Origin: Moraxellaceae bacterium UBA2031
GTDB taxonomy: Bacteria; Pseudomonadota; Gammaproteobacteria; Pseudomonadales; Moraxellaceae
NCBI GenBank assembly: GCA_002333145.1
Contig: DDBN01000102.1
Span: forward strand, 1 to 7,019
DNA: 7,019 nt
Reading direction: 5' to 3'
Of the stretch, positions 1-5,529 are shown piece by piece; position 1 is the first letter of the stretch, and the number at the start of each line of letters is the position of its first letter. The notes beneath the pieces were generated by a model that saw nothing but the letters and a program-made list of their open reading frames with translations, was not told the origin of the DNA and did no database searches. The translations under genes and the position numbers were made by a program.

Positions 1-953
1 TTGCCCCCACCGATCCGGTGCTCGCAACCGACGTACAAATTCGCCATCCCGGCGACCACGATCAATTACGGTTTAACTTAACGTGCGAAGCAGGCATGAA
101 CGACGGCAGTGCGTTTCCGTTTGTGATGCTGGGCTTAGGCTTGCTGGGGCTACATGAGATTGGCGAAGATGGCATGCGCTGGGTGTTCGTCGATGTTTTG
201 TGGGCTACCGCCGCTGGTATAGCCCTTGGCGTGGCCGCCGGGGTGCTACTCGCCCGCTTGATCTGGAAAATACGTGGCCAGCAAATTGAACGAGACCTGA
301 TGGACGATTTCTTAGGCCTAGGCTTAATAGGCGTGGTCTATGGCCTTAGCGTGCTAATTGATGCCTGGGGCTTTCTTGCTGTATTTTTCGCCGCAATTGC
401 GCTGCACCAAACCGAATTAAAGTTGATAAGAACCGAAAGAAACAAGCAAAAGCTGACAGAGTCAAATCCAGCATCCGATATCGAGCCGCTCGATACAGTC
501 AATGCCCCCTCTTTAGATACCATCGATTATGGCGATCTAAAATCATCAGCAACTGTTAGTGAGGGATCGCTCATTTTTAAGGAGCACCTAGAGCGTCTTT
601 CGGAGATCGTTTTAGTCCTGCTCGTTGGCGGGATGCTGTTCATCGACTCATGGAGCTGGAGGGCGGTCGGCTTTGCACTTTTTCTATTTTTAGTTGCGCG
701 CCCTATCAGTGTATTTTTTAGCACTATGGGCAGTGGCGCCACTTGGCGCATGCGCGGCCTGACGGCATGGTTTGGTGTGCGTGGCATAGGTTCATTGTAT
801 TATTTGATGTTTGCAATACAGCATGGATTGCCGGAGCCACTGGCGGTACAGTTAATTCAGTTAACACTCATTGTAATTACGCTATCAATAGTAATGCATG
901 GCATTAGCGTAAAACCGTTGTTGCAAATTTTTTGGCCGCCTAAGCGCCATTAA
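1..953 (+). CDS. Cation:proton antiporter, CPA1/NhaP family (5' end outside window)
   Basis: This is the C-terminal part of an inner-membrane Na+(K+)/H+ exchanger that trades cytoplasmic cations for protons in pH and salt homeostasis. The open frame runs in from the left edge (first full codon at base 3), so the true start is not visible; the GTG at 18 lies inside the conserved motif. The visible 316 residues open with APTDPVLATDVQ, the TDP motif of NhaP-type carriers. Next comes EAGMNDGSAFPFV, the ND pair in the ion-binding helix. Near the end is AWFGVRGIGSLYYL, typical of the family's late helices. Several hydrophobic segments alternate with a polar, acidic loop (roughly visible residues 140-200) that is probably cytoplasmic. 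The protein ends PPKRH with no regulatory TrkA-type domain. The next gene starts 40 bases downstream. Family assignment is secure; ion specificity cannot be read from the sequence. Confidence 0.92.
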   Translation, partial: APTDPVLATDVQIRHPGDHDQLRFNLTCEAGMNDGSAFPFVMLGLGLLGLHEIGEDGMRWVFVDVLWATAAGIALGVAAGVLLARLIWKIRGQQIERDLMDDFLGLGLIGVVYGLSVLIDAWGFLAVFFAAIALHQTELKLIRTERNKQKLTESNPASDIEPLDTVNAPSLDTIDYGDLKSSATVSEGSLIFKEHLERLSEIVLVLLVGGMLFIDSWSWRAVGFALFLFLVARPISVFFSTMGSGATWRMRGLTAWFGVRGIGSLYYLMFAIQHGLPEPLAVQLIQLTLIVITLSIVMHGISVKPLLQIFWPPKRH

Positions 954-993
954 ACAGAATGGCATGAGCAAATCGCCAACAGGCTTATAGATT

Positions 994-1209
994 ATGAATA
1001 GCATAAACCCCAAAAAATTGCTTAACAGTAAGTGGACGGCTGTCATGCCAACTAATAAAGAAAAGCACTTCATCGTGACTGAAATAGAATTTGATGAATC
1101 AGGAGCTGTCACTTCATGTCTAATTGAAGCAGTCATGTCGAAAAGGACTATTCCCATTAACTGGAACGACCTTAAAGATCAAGAAAATTGGATTCATGGA
1201 TGGCAATAG
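994..1209 (+). CDS. Small Trp-rich conserved protein, TIGR02450-like
   Basis: This 71-residue soluble protein has no signal peptide or membrane segment. It opens with INPKKLLNSKWTAV (residues 4-17), continues with KEKHFIVTEIEFDE (22-35), and ends with WNDLKDQENWIHGWQ (57-71). Conserved tryptophans are at 14, 57, 66 and 70. From memory this pattern matches the TIGR02450 family of short Trp-rich proteins found widely in gammaproteobacteria, whose function is unknown to me. The length is normal for the family, so the gene looks intact. An AGG at 981-983 is a weak, somewhat distant ribosome binding site for the ATG at 994. It lies 40 bases after the antiporter stop on the same strand and could be co-transcribed with it, though nothing links their functions. 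Confidence 0.85.
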   Translation: MNSINPKKLLNSKWTAVMPTNKEKHFIVTEIEFDESGAVTSCLIEAVMSKRTIPINWNDLKDQENWIHGWQ

Positions 1210-1258
1210 AATGTAGTAATCTCAATTTTTCACGGGTTTTTTAAAAATTTCTTTGGCT

Positions 1259-1264
1259 TATAGT
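1259..1264 (+). promoter_or_regulatory. Possible -10 element of a lipoprotein promoter
   Basis: TATAGT matches the sigma70 -10 consensus at five of six positions and sits about 43 bases before the lipoprotein ATG, in an AT-rich gap with T and A runs (1224-1250). No convincing -35 box lies at the right distance. An A/T-only inverted repeat (AATTTTT 1224-1230, AAAAATT 1243-1249) just upstream is too weak to call a terminator. Confidence 0.25.
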
Positions 1265-1306
1265 ATCTTGTCTTACATTCCCGCTCCTAACTGGCAAGGC
1301 TTTTCA

Positions 1307-1786
1307 ATGAAAAACCACACGTTATTCTTGCTCATACTCACTCTATTTATGGCTGGCTGCTCCAAAAATAAAGACCCAAACTCAGAGCCTTCTATATCCT
1401 CTCAGTCAGTTTCCACACCACAGGATTCAGAGGCCGAGGATACCCCTGCTTCAGAAGACGTACCTGCCCCAGAGGACGAGCCCTCAAATACAGTGGTCCG
1501 TGATCTTATTTATGAGCAATATGATGAGATTGATAAAATTGGCGGCCTGCCAGTTACCGCAACAGCCTCAGGGAAAAGCTTTCAACTTCGTGCAAAACTT
1601 TTCGATGCTAAAAAGGAAGCGTGCACTCGCACCCCCCAAACCCCGCCAGGATGGTATACATGCGTGCTTACGATAAGAACGAGCCTAACGTCTAACGGAA
1701 CTGAGCCCACCGAGGAAGATTCCTCTGAACAGGGTGCGCGCATTGGCGTTAAGTGGGATAAAAGCGGAAAGTGGGTAAGGCAATAA
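1307..1786 (+). CDS. Small lipoprotein of unknown function
   Basis: This 159-residue protein starts MKNHTLFLLILTLFMAGC, a type II signal peptide whose lipobox (MAGC) puts the lipid-modified Cys at 18. Ser at the next position predicts sorting to the outer membrane. The frame is open upstream to 1253, but ATG 1307 is chosen because it begins the signal peptide and has AAGG at 1296-1299, seven bases away. Residues 19-63 form a disordered linker rich in Ser, Pro and acids, with three ED-containing units of six residues (about 44-59). Residues 64-159 form a compact domain with two cysteines (106 and 119) that could pair in the periplasm. The domain ends GVKWDKSGKWVRQ, a pattern suggesting beta strands. 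I do not recognise the family. It lies between the TIGR02450-like gene and a two-TM protein on the same strand. Confidence 0.75.
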   Translation: MKNHTLFLLILTLFMAGCSKNKDPNSEPSISSQSVSTPQDSEAEDTPASEDVPAPEDEPSNTVVRDLIYEQYDEIDKIGGLPVTATASGKSFQLRAKLFDAKKEACTRTPQTPPGWYTCVLTIRTSLTSNGTEPTEEDSSEQGARIGVKWDKSGKWVRQ

Positions 1787-1893
1787 AGCACAGGCCCCCC
1801 GATTACTCCGCCTGCTTACGCATAAGATCGTGAGGGCTGGCGTACTCAGATGCCAGGTTGAACAGGGACGTTGCAGATGCCTTCAAAGGGCCC

Positions 1894-2418
1894 ATGATGA
1901 TCGCCTCAGTCCAGACAAATATTATAAAGTGGGTCGTTGCTGTCCTACTTGCTTTGATGCTTGTAGGTATTGTGGTAGTCGCATACTGCCTACCAGTAAA
2001 GAACTACGCTGTAACATGCACAAAGTCTGAAATCATCATCTGTGTAATTGAACGCGAAACCTTCAGCCGCCGCGAGAGCTGGCAGGTTGCACTTGGCGCA
2101 AAAGCTATTGCAACCGTCAAAATCCAGCCAAGGCGCCGTGGGTCCTCTAGAGTGCTTCTTTATCTTAATTCAAGTTCGAAAAATGTTTTTGCTGCCGAAT
2201 TCGAAGGCAGTGACGCTTTCGTTCAAGCCGAAGCAGCGGCTAAAACACTAAATCGCGCCTTCTCATCCTTATCCCCTGTATCTGCCCATGTTGTGGCTAG
2301 CCCACCTGTATATTTTAACTGGCGACTATGGGGAGGGATAATATTTTTTGGATTATTTGTGCTCATCATTTATCGAGAGATATTTTTCTCGAAGAGCCGC
2401 ACCGGCAGCCTGTCTTAG
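1894..2418 (+). CDS. Hypothetical membrane protein with two TM segments around an extracytoplasmic domain
   Basis: From ATG 1894 the protein has 174 residues. A hydrophobic helix at about 10-34 is followed by a roughly 105-residue polar domain and a second helix at about 145-160, then a short basic tail (YREIFFSKSRTGSLS). This predicts both ends in the cytoplasm and the middle domain outside. The domain starts with two close cysteines (42 and 50, CTKSEIIIC), continues RETFSRRESWQVALGAKAIATVKI, and includes an RRRGSSRVLLYL strand. The layout is loosely like small PH-type membrane-associated domains, but that is a guess. AAAGGG at 1885-1890 favours ATG 1894 or 1897 (the latter spaced six bases). 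The frame is open back to a TTG at 1858, giving 12 more residues. The gap from the lipoprotein gene is 107 bases. Function unknown. Confidence 0.65.
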   Translation: MMIASVQTNIIKWVVAVLLALMLVGIVVVAYCLPVKNYAVTCTKSEIIICVIERETFSRRESWQVALGAKAIATVKIQPRRRGSSRVLLYLNSSSKNVFAAEFEGSDAFVQAEAAAKTLNRAFSSLSPVSAHVVASPPVYFNWRLWGGIIFFGLFVLIIYREIFFSKSRTGSLS

Positions 2419-2617
2419 CCGTTACTCACTCCCGATAAGAAATAAATAAAAGCCCTTAGTACCCTCACTAAATATAAGGGTTAACGCCTGCTAACTAACC
2501 TACAACTGCATTAGCACCAGTATTGCGAGATAATAATTTTTGCATTGTTTTTCATGGAATTTTGGCTTAATACTTTATGCCCTTGGAACTCCACTAATAA
2601 CCACTGAGGATTGCCAT
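2419..2617. other. AT-rich intergenic region upstream of the peroxiredoxin gene
   Basis: These 199 bases hold no credible gene. Two short inverted repeats are visible: CCCTTA 2453-2458 with TAAGGG 2475-2480, and TGCTAA 2489-2494 with TTAGCA 2511-2516. Each has a 16-base spacer. The first could form a weak hairpin after the two-TM gene, but without a T-run. The 2530-2580 stretch is AT-rich and probably carries the peroxiredoxin promoter, for example TTGTTT at 2545-2550 and TAATAC at 2568-2573 with 17 bases between, but the match is poor. I see no clear OxyR site. Confidence 0.4.
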
Positions 2618-3274
2618 ATGACTATTCGTCTTAATGATATCGCTCCGGACTTCACAGTAGATTCCACTGCCGGAAAGCTGAACCTTCACGACTGGATTGG
2701 CGACAGTTATGCCATTCTGTTTTCACATCCAAAAGACTTCACGCCTGTTTGTACTACTGAATTCGGTGCCGTCGCACAGCTTGCCCCTGAATTCTCCAAG
2801 CGCAACACCAAGGTGATGGGTGTATCTGTTGACAGCGTAGAAGAGCATATCAAGTGGAAGCGCGATATCTCTGCTTTCGCTGGTGCACCTGCCGACTTCC
2901 CGATCATCGATGACACCTCGCTGCATGTTTCTAAGCTCTATGACATGCTGCCTGCAGACGCCTATCTCCCTGACGGCCGGACGCCTGCCAACAGTGCAAC
3001 AGTGCGCACCGTCTTCATTATCGGCCCAGACAAAAAAGTTCGCCTTACCATGTCTTATCCTATGTCTGTAGGCCGTAACTTCGCAGAGATTTTGCGTGCG
3101 CTGGATGCCATCCAGATCACTGACGGAGTTCCGCTTGCAACACCCGCTAATTGGGTACCAGGGCAGGATGTGATTGTTGGAATGAGCCTGAACGATGAGC
3201 AAGCGAAAGAGAAGTTTGGCACGCTCAAGATTGAATTACCTTATCTACGCTTTGCCAAGGCACCTGCCAAATAA
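2618..3274 (+). CDS. 1-Cys peroxiredoxin, Prx6 family
   Basis: This cytosolic thiol peroxidase reduces hydrogen peroxide and organic hydroperoxides through a single peroxidatic cysteine. The 218-residue protein has the thioredoxin-like AhpC/TSA domain first (about 5-140), with the active-site motif PKDFTPVCTTE. This places Pro38, Thr42 and peroxidatic Cys45 in the PxxxTxxC signature; Arg130 (TVRTVFIIGPDKK) is the likely active-site arginine. The C-terminal 1-Cys Prx domain follows (about 150-215), with TPANWVPGQDVIV and ELPYLRF. Cys45 is the only cysteine, so there is no resolving Cys and the enzyme needs an outside reductant. Glutathione or another thiol is usual in the family. The length is typical. 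The frame is open to 2540, but ATG 2618 begins the conserved domain and has TGAGGA at 2605-2610, seven bases upstream. Family assignment is very secure. Confidence 0.96.
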   Translation: MTIRLNDIAPDFTVDSTAGKLNLHDWIGDSYAILFSHPKDFTPVCTTEFGAVAQLAPEFSKRNTKVMGVSVDSVEEHIKWKRDISAFAGAPADFPIIDDTSLHVSKLYDMLPADAYLPDGRTPANSATVRTVFIIGPDKKVRLTMSYPMSVGRNFAEILRALDAIQITDGVPLATPANWVPGQDVIVGMSLNDEQAKEKFGTLKIELPYLRFAKAPAK

Positions 3275-3309
3275 GTAGCTGCTTGCAAGCTTTCATTGTA
3301 CTGAGCGCC

Positions 3310-3361
3310 GGCAACAGGGGTATTAAAGCTTACATCGCGATAAGCGATTATCCCTGCTGCC
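3310..3361 (+). terminator. Long interrupted stem-loop after the peroxiredoxin gene, possible terminator
   Basis: The arms GGCAACAGGGGTA (3310-3322) and TATCCCTGCTGCC (3349-3361) pair over 13 positions with one A-C mismatch and one G-U pair. Inside, GCTTA (3328-3332) and TAAGC (3341-3345) form a second stem. The following bases, CTGTTATTTCTG, are only moderately T-rich, so this is not a textbook intrinsic terminator. An alternative pairing exists between AACAGGG (3313-3319) and CCCTGTT (3360-3366). It lies wholly between the peroxiredoxin stop and the next gene's ribosome binding site. It may stop transcription, stabilise the 3' end of the upstream message, or act as a leader structure. Confidence 0.45.
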
Positions 3362-3388
3362 CTGTTATTTCTGACAAAAAGGCATACC

Positions 3389-3724
3389 ATGGAATACCTT
3401 TTCTCGTATGGGACACTCCAGCTTAAAAGTGTTCAGCTGGCTAATTTTGGTCGCGAGCTAACAGGCAAGCCTGATACGCTTCTTGAATATGCCATTGAGC
3501 AAGTTGAAATAACCGATGAGCGTGTGCTACGTGAAAGCGGCCAAAAATATCACCCCATTCTTAAATTCACGGGAGCTATTGAGTCCGAAGTTGATGGGAC
3601 AGTTTTCGAACTTACTCCGCATGACTTAATGATGGCTGATTCATATGAGGTCAGTGATTACAAACGAGTGTCAGCGAGCCTGAAATCAGGCTTAAAATGC
3701 TGGGTATACGTTTCAGCACATTAA
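3389..3724 (+). CDS. Gamma-glutamylcyclotransferase-like (GGCT/AIG2 fold) protein
   Basis: Proteins of this fold release 5-oxoproline from gamma-glutamyl amines or peptides, including glutathione in some subfamilies. The 111-residue protein starts MEYLFSYGTLQ; YGTL (7-10) is the substrate-binding loop of the family. DGTVFELTPHDLMMADSYEVSDYKRV (69-94) matches the usual region containing the catalytic acid, which should be Glu87 in DSYE. The strand CWVYV (104-108) closes the barrel. Length is normal for bacterial AIG2-like proteins. ATG 3389 has AAAAAGG at 3376-3382, six bases upstream. It lies 114 bases downstream of the peroxiredoxin gene, beyond the hairpin, and 26 bases before the Excalibur gene. 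The substrate cannot be read from the sequence, so a glutathione role is inference. Confidence 0.88.
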   Translation: MEYLFSYGTLQLKSVQLANFGRELTGKPDTLLEYAIEQVEITDERVLRESGQKYHPILKFTGAIESEVDGTVFELTPHDLMMADSYEVSDYKRVSASLKSGLKCWVYVSAH

Positions 3725-3750
3725 TATTTTCCAGAGTCAGGGCCCGTTAA

Positions 3751-4242
3751 TTGCGCACACTATTGGTTCTTCTGACATTGGCTACCGCTATTTGGTACGG
3801 GTGGCAGCAGTACAACAGGCCAGCCGATGCCGCATCGCAAAGTCTACCTGTACCAACTCAGCCCTTAACTAATCAACCGATATCACGTACCGACGAGCCT
3901 AATGCTTATAAGAAATGCACTACAGCAGATGGCCACACGCTTTTTGGTGACGTGCCTACCGGCGTGATTTGCCTCAAAGAGGAAAATATTACCATCGCCA
4001 CCTCGCTTGCTCCTGCCGACTTGGCTCAGCAGGTTAACCCTAGCGGCATGAATATGCCTGACCCTACAGGGCCCCATCTCAATGGGTCGCCGACTAACCG
4101 GAGCTTTGTTTGCGACGGCAGATCTTACTGTTCTCAAATGCGCTCTTGCGATGAAGCCAAATACTTTTTAAGTCATTGCCCTAATATGGAAATGGATGGC
4201 AATAACGATGGCATTCCTTGCCAGCAACAATGGTGCCAATGA
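3751..4242 (+). CDS. Exported or membrane-anchored Excalibur-domain protein with TTG start
   Basis: This 163-residue protein starts MRTLLVLLTLATAIWYGWQQY, a signal peptide or N-terminal anchor with no clear cleavage site. TTG 3751 directly follows an in-frame TAA (3748-3750), and no in-frame ATG occurs before residue 100, so a TTG start is close to forced; AGGG at 3739-3742 is the likely ribosome binding site. A Pro/Gln/Thr-rich linker (about 22-50) leads to YKKCTTADGHTLFGDVPTGVIC (53-74), with two cysteines and a DUF4124-like look. The Excalibur domain spans about 119-162 with six cysteines (121, 127, 133, 143, 157, 162). Its calcium-type loop MDGNNDGIPCQ (148-158) has Asn151 where the usual DxDxDGxxCE motif has Asp, and Gln158 in place of the final Glu. 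The domain is associated with extracellular calcium-binding proteins; the exact role is unknown. Confidence 0.83.
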   Translation: MRTLLVLLTLATAIWYGWQQYNRPADAASQSLPVPTQPLTNQPISRTDEPNAYKKCTTADGHTLFGDVPTGVICLKEENITIATSLAPADLAQQVNPSGMNMPDPTGPHLNGSPTNRSFVCDGRSYCSQMRSCDEAKYFLSHCPNMEMDGNNDGIPCQQQWCQ

Positions 4243-4260
4243 CGGTGCTTGCAGTGATAA

Positions 4261-5205
4261 TTAAACGTTAAAGTCTGAAGAAATCCCGTTGCGCCCCTCT
4301 CGCTTGGCGACATAAAGGAGTCGATCGACTTCCGCCATAAATTCATTCTGCTCATCACTTTCTTGCGGCACTATTGTTGTCACTCCAAGACTAACCGTCA
4401 GGTACTCTCCTACGTGCGATCCAGAGTGCGGAATCATTTCACTCTGTAGAGCAGCGGAACAGCGCTCTGCCATAGCATATGCGGCTTCGGCACTTGTTTC
4501 TGGCAGCACCAGCACAAACTCCTCACCGCCATAGCGCGCTACAAGATCACGCGGTCGTGCAGCGACTGCATCAAGTAGGCCGGCAACACGCCGCAAACAG
4601 TCATCACCCGCTTGATGCCCATAGTGATCGTTGTATTCCTTAAAATAATCGATATCCAACATGATGACTGATAGCGGTTGCTGGTTGCGGTAAGCACTCC
4701 CCCACTCCCGCACCAATACCTGATCAAACATGCGCCGGTTGGATACCCCGGTCAGTCCATCACGATAAGAAAATTCCTCCAGCTCACGCTGCAAGCGCAA
4801 TAATTCTTCTTCATTTTTCTTGCGCTCGCTGATATCAAACATAAAGCCGACCAGCGCTTCTACTTCATTGCCGTTGCGTATGACATGCACCACATCGCGA
4901 ATCCACACATAACCACCGTCGCACGTGAGTGCCCTGTAGTCTGCTTCGTGATCAACTCCGCTTTCTGATTGCGACACGCAAAAGTTCACTACGGCATCGC
5001 GGTCGTCAGGATGCATGCGCTCTACCCAATCATCAACGCTAAGCCAGCTAGCCGGCGTCCACCCAAGCAATGATTCAATCTGTGGCCCGATGTAGGTGAA
5101 CTGCTTACTTTTCCAGTCGATACGCCATGGAATGGCCTTGGTTGACTCGAGCAAAGCCTTGTAAACGGTGTTATCTGATTCCATACCACTCTCATTCATG
5201 CGCAT
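4261..5205 (-). CDS. PAS-GGDEF diguanylate cyclase
   Basis: This cytosolic signalling enzyme makes cyclic di-GMP from two GTP, which usually favours biofilm over motility. Numbering from ATG 5205 (314 residues), a PAS_3-type sensor domain spans about 15-126 with WVERMHPDDRDAV (61-73) and a PAC end (GYVWIRDVV to FDISERKK). A short helical linker (127-145) leads to the GGDEF domain, which begins DGLTGVSNRR at 149. It has LDIDYFKEYND (183-193, metal and guanine binding), the active-site GGEEF (226-230), and a late LYVAKREGRNG. RPRD (217-220), five residues before GGEEF, is an intact inhibitory I-site, so product feedback is expected. There are no membrane segments. Starts at 5199 and 5184 are also possible; 5184 has GAGAG just upstream. 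The frame is open to 5364 but that part lacks conserved features. It converges with the Excalibur gene, 18 bases apart. Confidence 0.93.
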   Translation of the reverse strand: MRMNESGMESDNTVYKALLESTKAIPWRIDWKSKQFTYIGPQIESLLGWTPASWLSVDDWVERMHPDDRDAVVNFCVSQSESGVDHEADYRALTCDGGYVWIRDVVHVIRNGNEVEALVGFMFDISERKKNEEELLRLQRELEEFSYRDGLTGVSNRRMFDQVLVREWGSAYRNQQPLSVIMLDIDYFKEYNDHYGHQAGDDCLRRVAGLLDAVAARPRDLVARYGGEEFVLVLPETSAEAAYAMAERCSAALQSEMIPHSGSHVGEYLTVSLGVTTIVPQESDEQNEFMAEVDRLLYVAKREGRNGISSDFNV

Positions 5206-5383
5206 GATTAAGTTCTGTGAGCCGCCATTCTTAATCGGGCTGGTGGTGCCTACGGCAGATGGCACACGCACAGGAGGCCGATGTAACACTACCACCCACG
5301 GGTATCCTCTGTTAAATGTATACCGACCCCATTTGATTCGCCTCCGTAAATTATTGAAGTGCAACCGCCACGCCTAAATGGCA

Positions 5384-5411
5384 TGTAGGCACCCATCATT
5401 ATTGTCCTACA
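5384..5411. repeat. Inverted repeat, operator-like, in the divergent region
   Basis: TGTAGG (5384-5389) and CCTACA (5406-5411) are perfect six-base arms around a 16-base spacer. The spacing is compatible with a dimeric regulator binding site. It lies about 120 bases before the monooxygenase start. The arms are short enough to arise by chance. Confidence 0.3.
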
Positions 5412-5458
5412 AAATCCGATGAGTGGCCCCAAATGATTGGTAATTGGCCGCCGCACCC

Positions 5459-5488
5459 CTGACAAATGGCCTTCACCCCCTCTAGGAT
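5459..5488 (+). promoter_or_regulatory. Putative sigma70 promoter of the monooxygenase gene
   Basis: CTGACA (5459-5464, five of six to TTGACA) and TAGGAT (5483-5488, four of six to TATAAT) are 18 bases apart on the + strand. Transcription would begin near 5495, leaving a leader of about 35 bases before ATG 5530. The inverted repeat CTTCA (5471-5475) with TGAAG (5488-5492) spans the spacer and -10 box, where a bound repressor would block polymerase. Confidence 0.35.
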
Positions 5489-5529
5489 GAAGTGGTTATG
5501 GCAAGTTCAACCTTTTCTGGATATGGCTT

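Larger units (their letters stand above)
5206..5529. other. Divergent control region between the diguanylate cyclase and monooxygenase genes
   Basis: This stretch separates two oppositely oriented genes. The part next to the cyclase (5206-5364) is open in the cyclase frame but looks like leader rather than protein. It contains a GGAGG-led six-codon ORF on the - strand (5332 down to 5312). The part next to the monooxygenase holds inverted repeats TGTAGG/CCTACA (5384-5411) and CTTCA/TGAAG (5471-5492), a CCAAATGATTGG near-palindrome (5429-5440) and a sigma70-like promoter (5459-5488). No regulator gene is present nearby in the window. Confidence 0.5.

Noticed and set aside
18..20. GTG as start of the antiporter
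   Set aside because: It falls inside the conserved PTDPVLATDVQ motif and the frame is open to the left edge, so the gene begins outside the window.
885..1157. 90-codon - strand open frame across the antiporter end and the TIGR02450-like gene
   Set aside because: Overlaps two better-supported genes. Its hydrophobic look comes from the complement of AT-rich codons.
1224..1249. AATTTTT/AAAAATT as a terminator after the TIGR02450-like gene
   Set aside because: The stem is A/T only, the loop is 12 bases, and there is no GC core.
1847..1881. CAGATGCC direct repeat (1847-1854 and 1874-1881)
   Set aside because: Eight bases, two copies, no further structure; expected by chance.
2723..3202. 159-codon open frame on the - strand
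   Set aside because: Lies wholly inside the peroxiredoxin gene, whose family match is certain. The predicted protein has no recognisable domain and reads as an antisense shadow.
3281..3290. Perfect palindrome GCTTGCAAGC after the peroxiredoxin stop
   Set aside because: A ten-base palindrome without loop or T-run is not a terminator and is too short to call a site.
5350..5378. Possible - strand promoter for the diguanylate cyclase (TTTAGG, 17 bases, AATAAT)
   Set aside because: The -35 matches poorly (three of six). The predicted transcript would begin at the GGAGG near 5343, which makes it hard to combine with the hexapeptide leader. Too weak to list.
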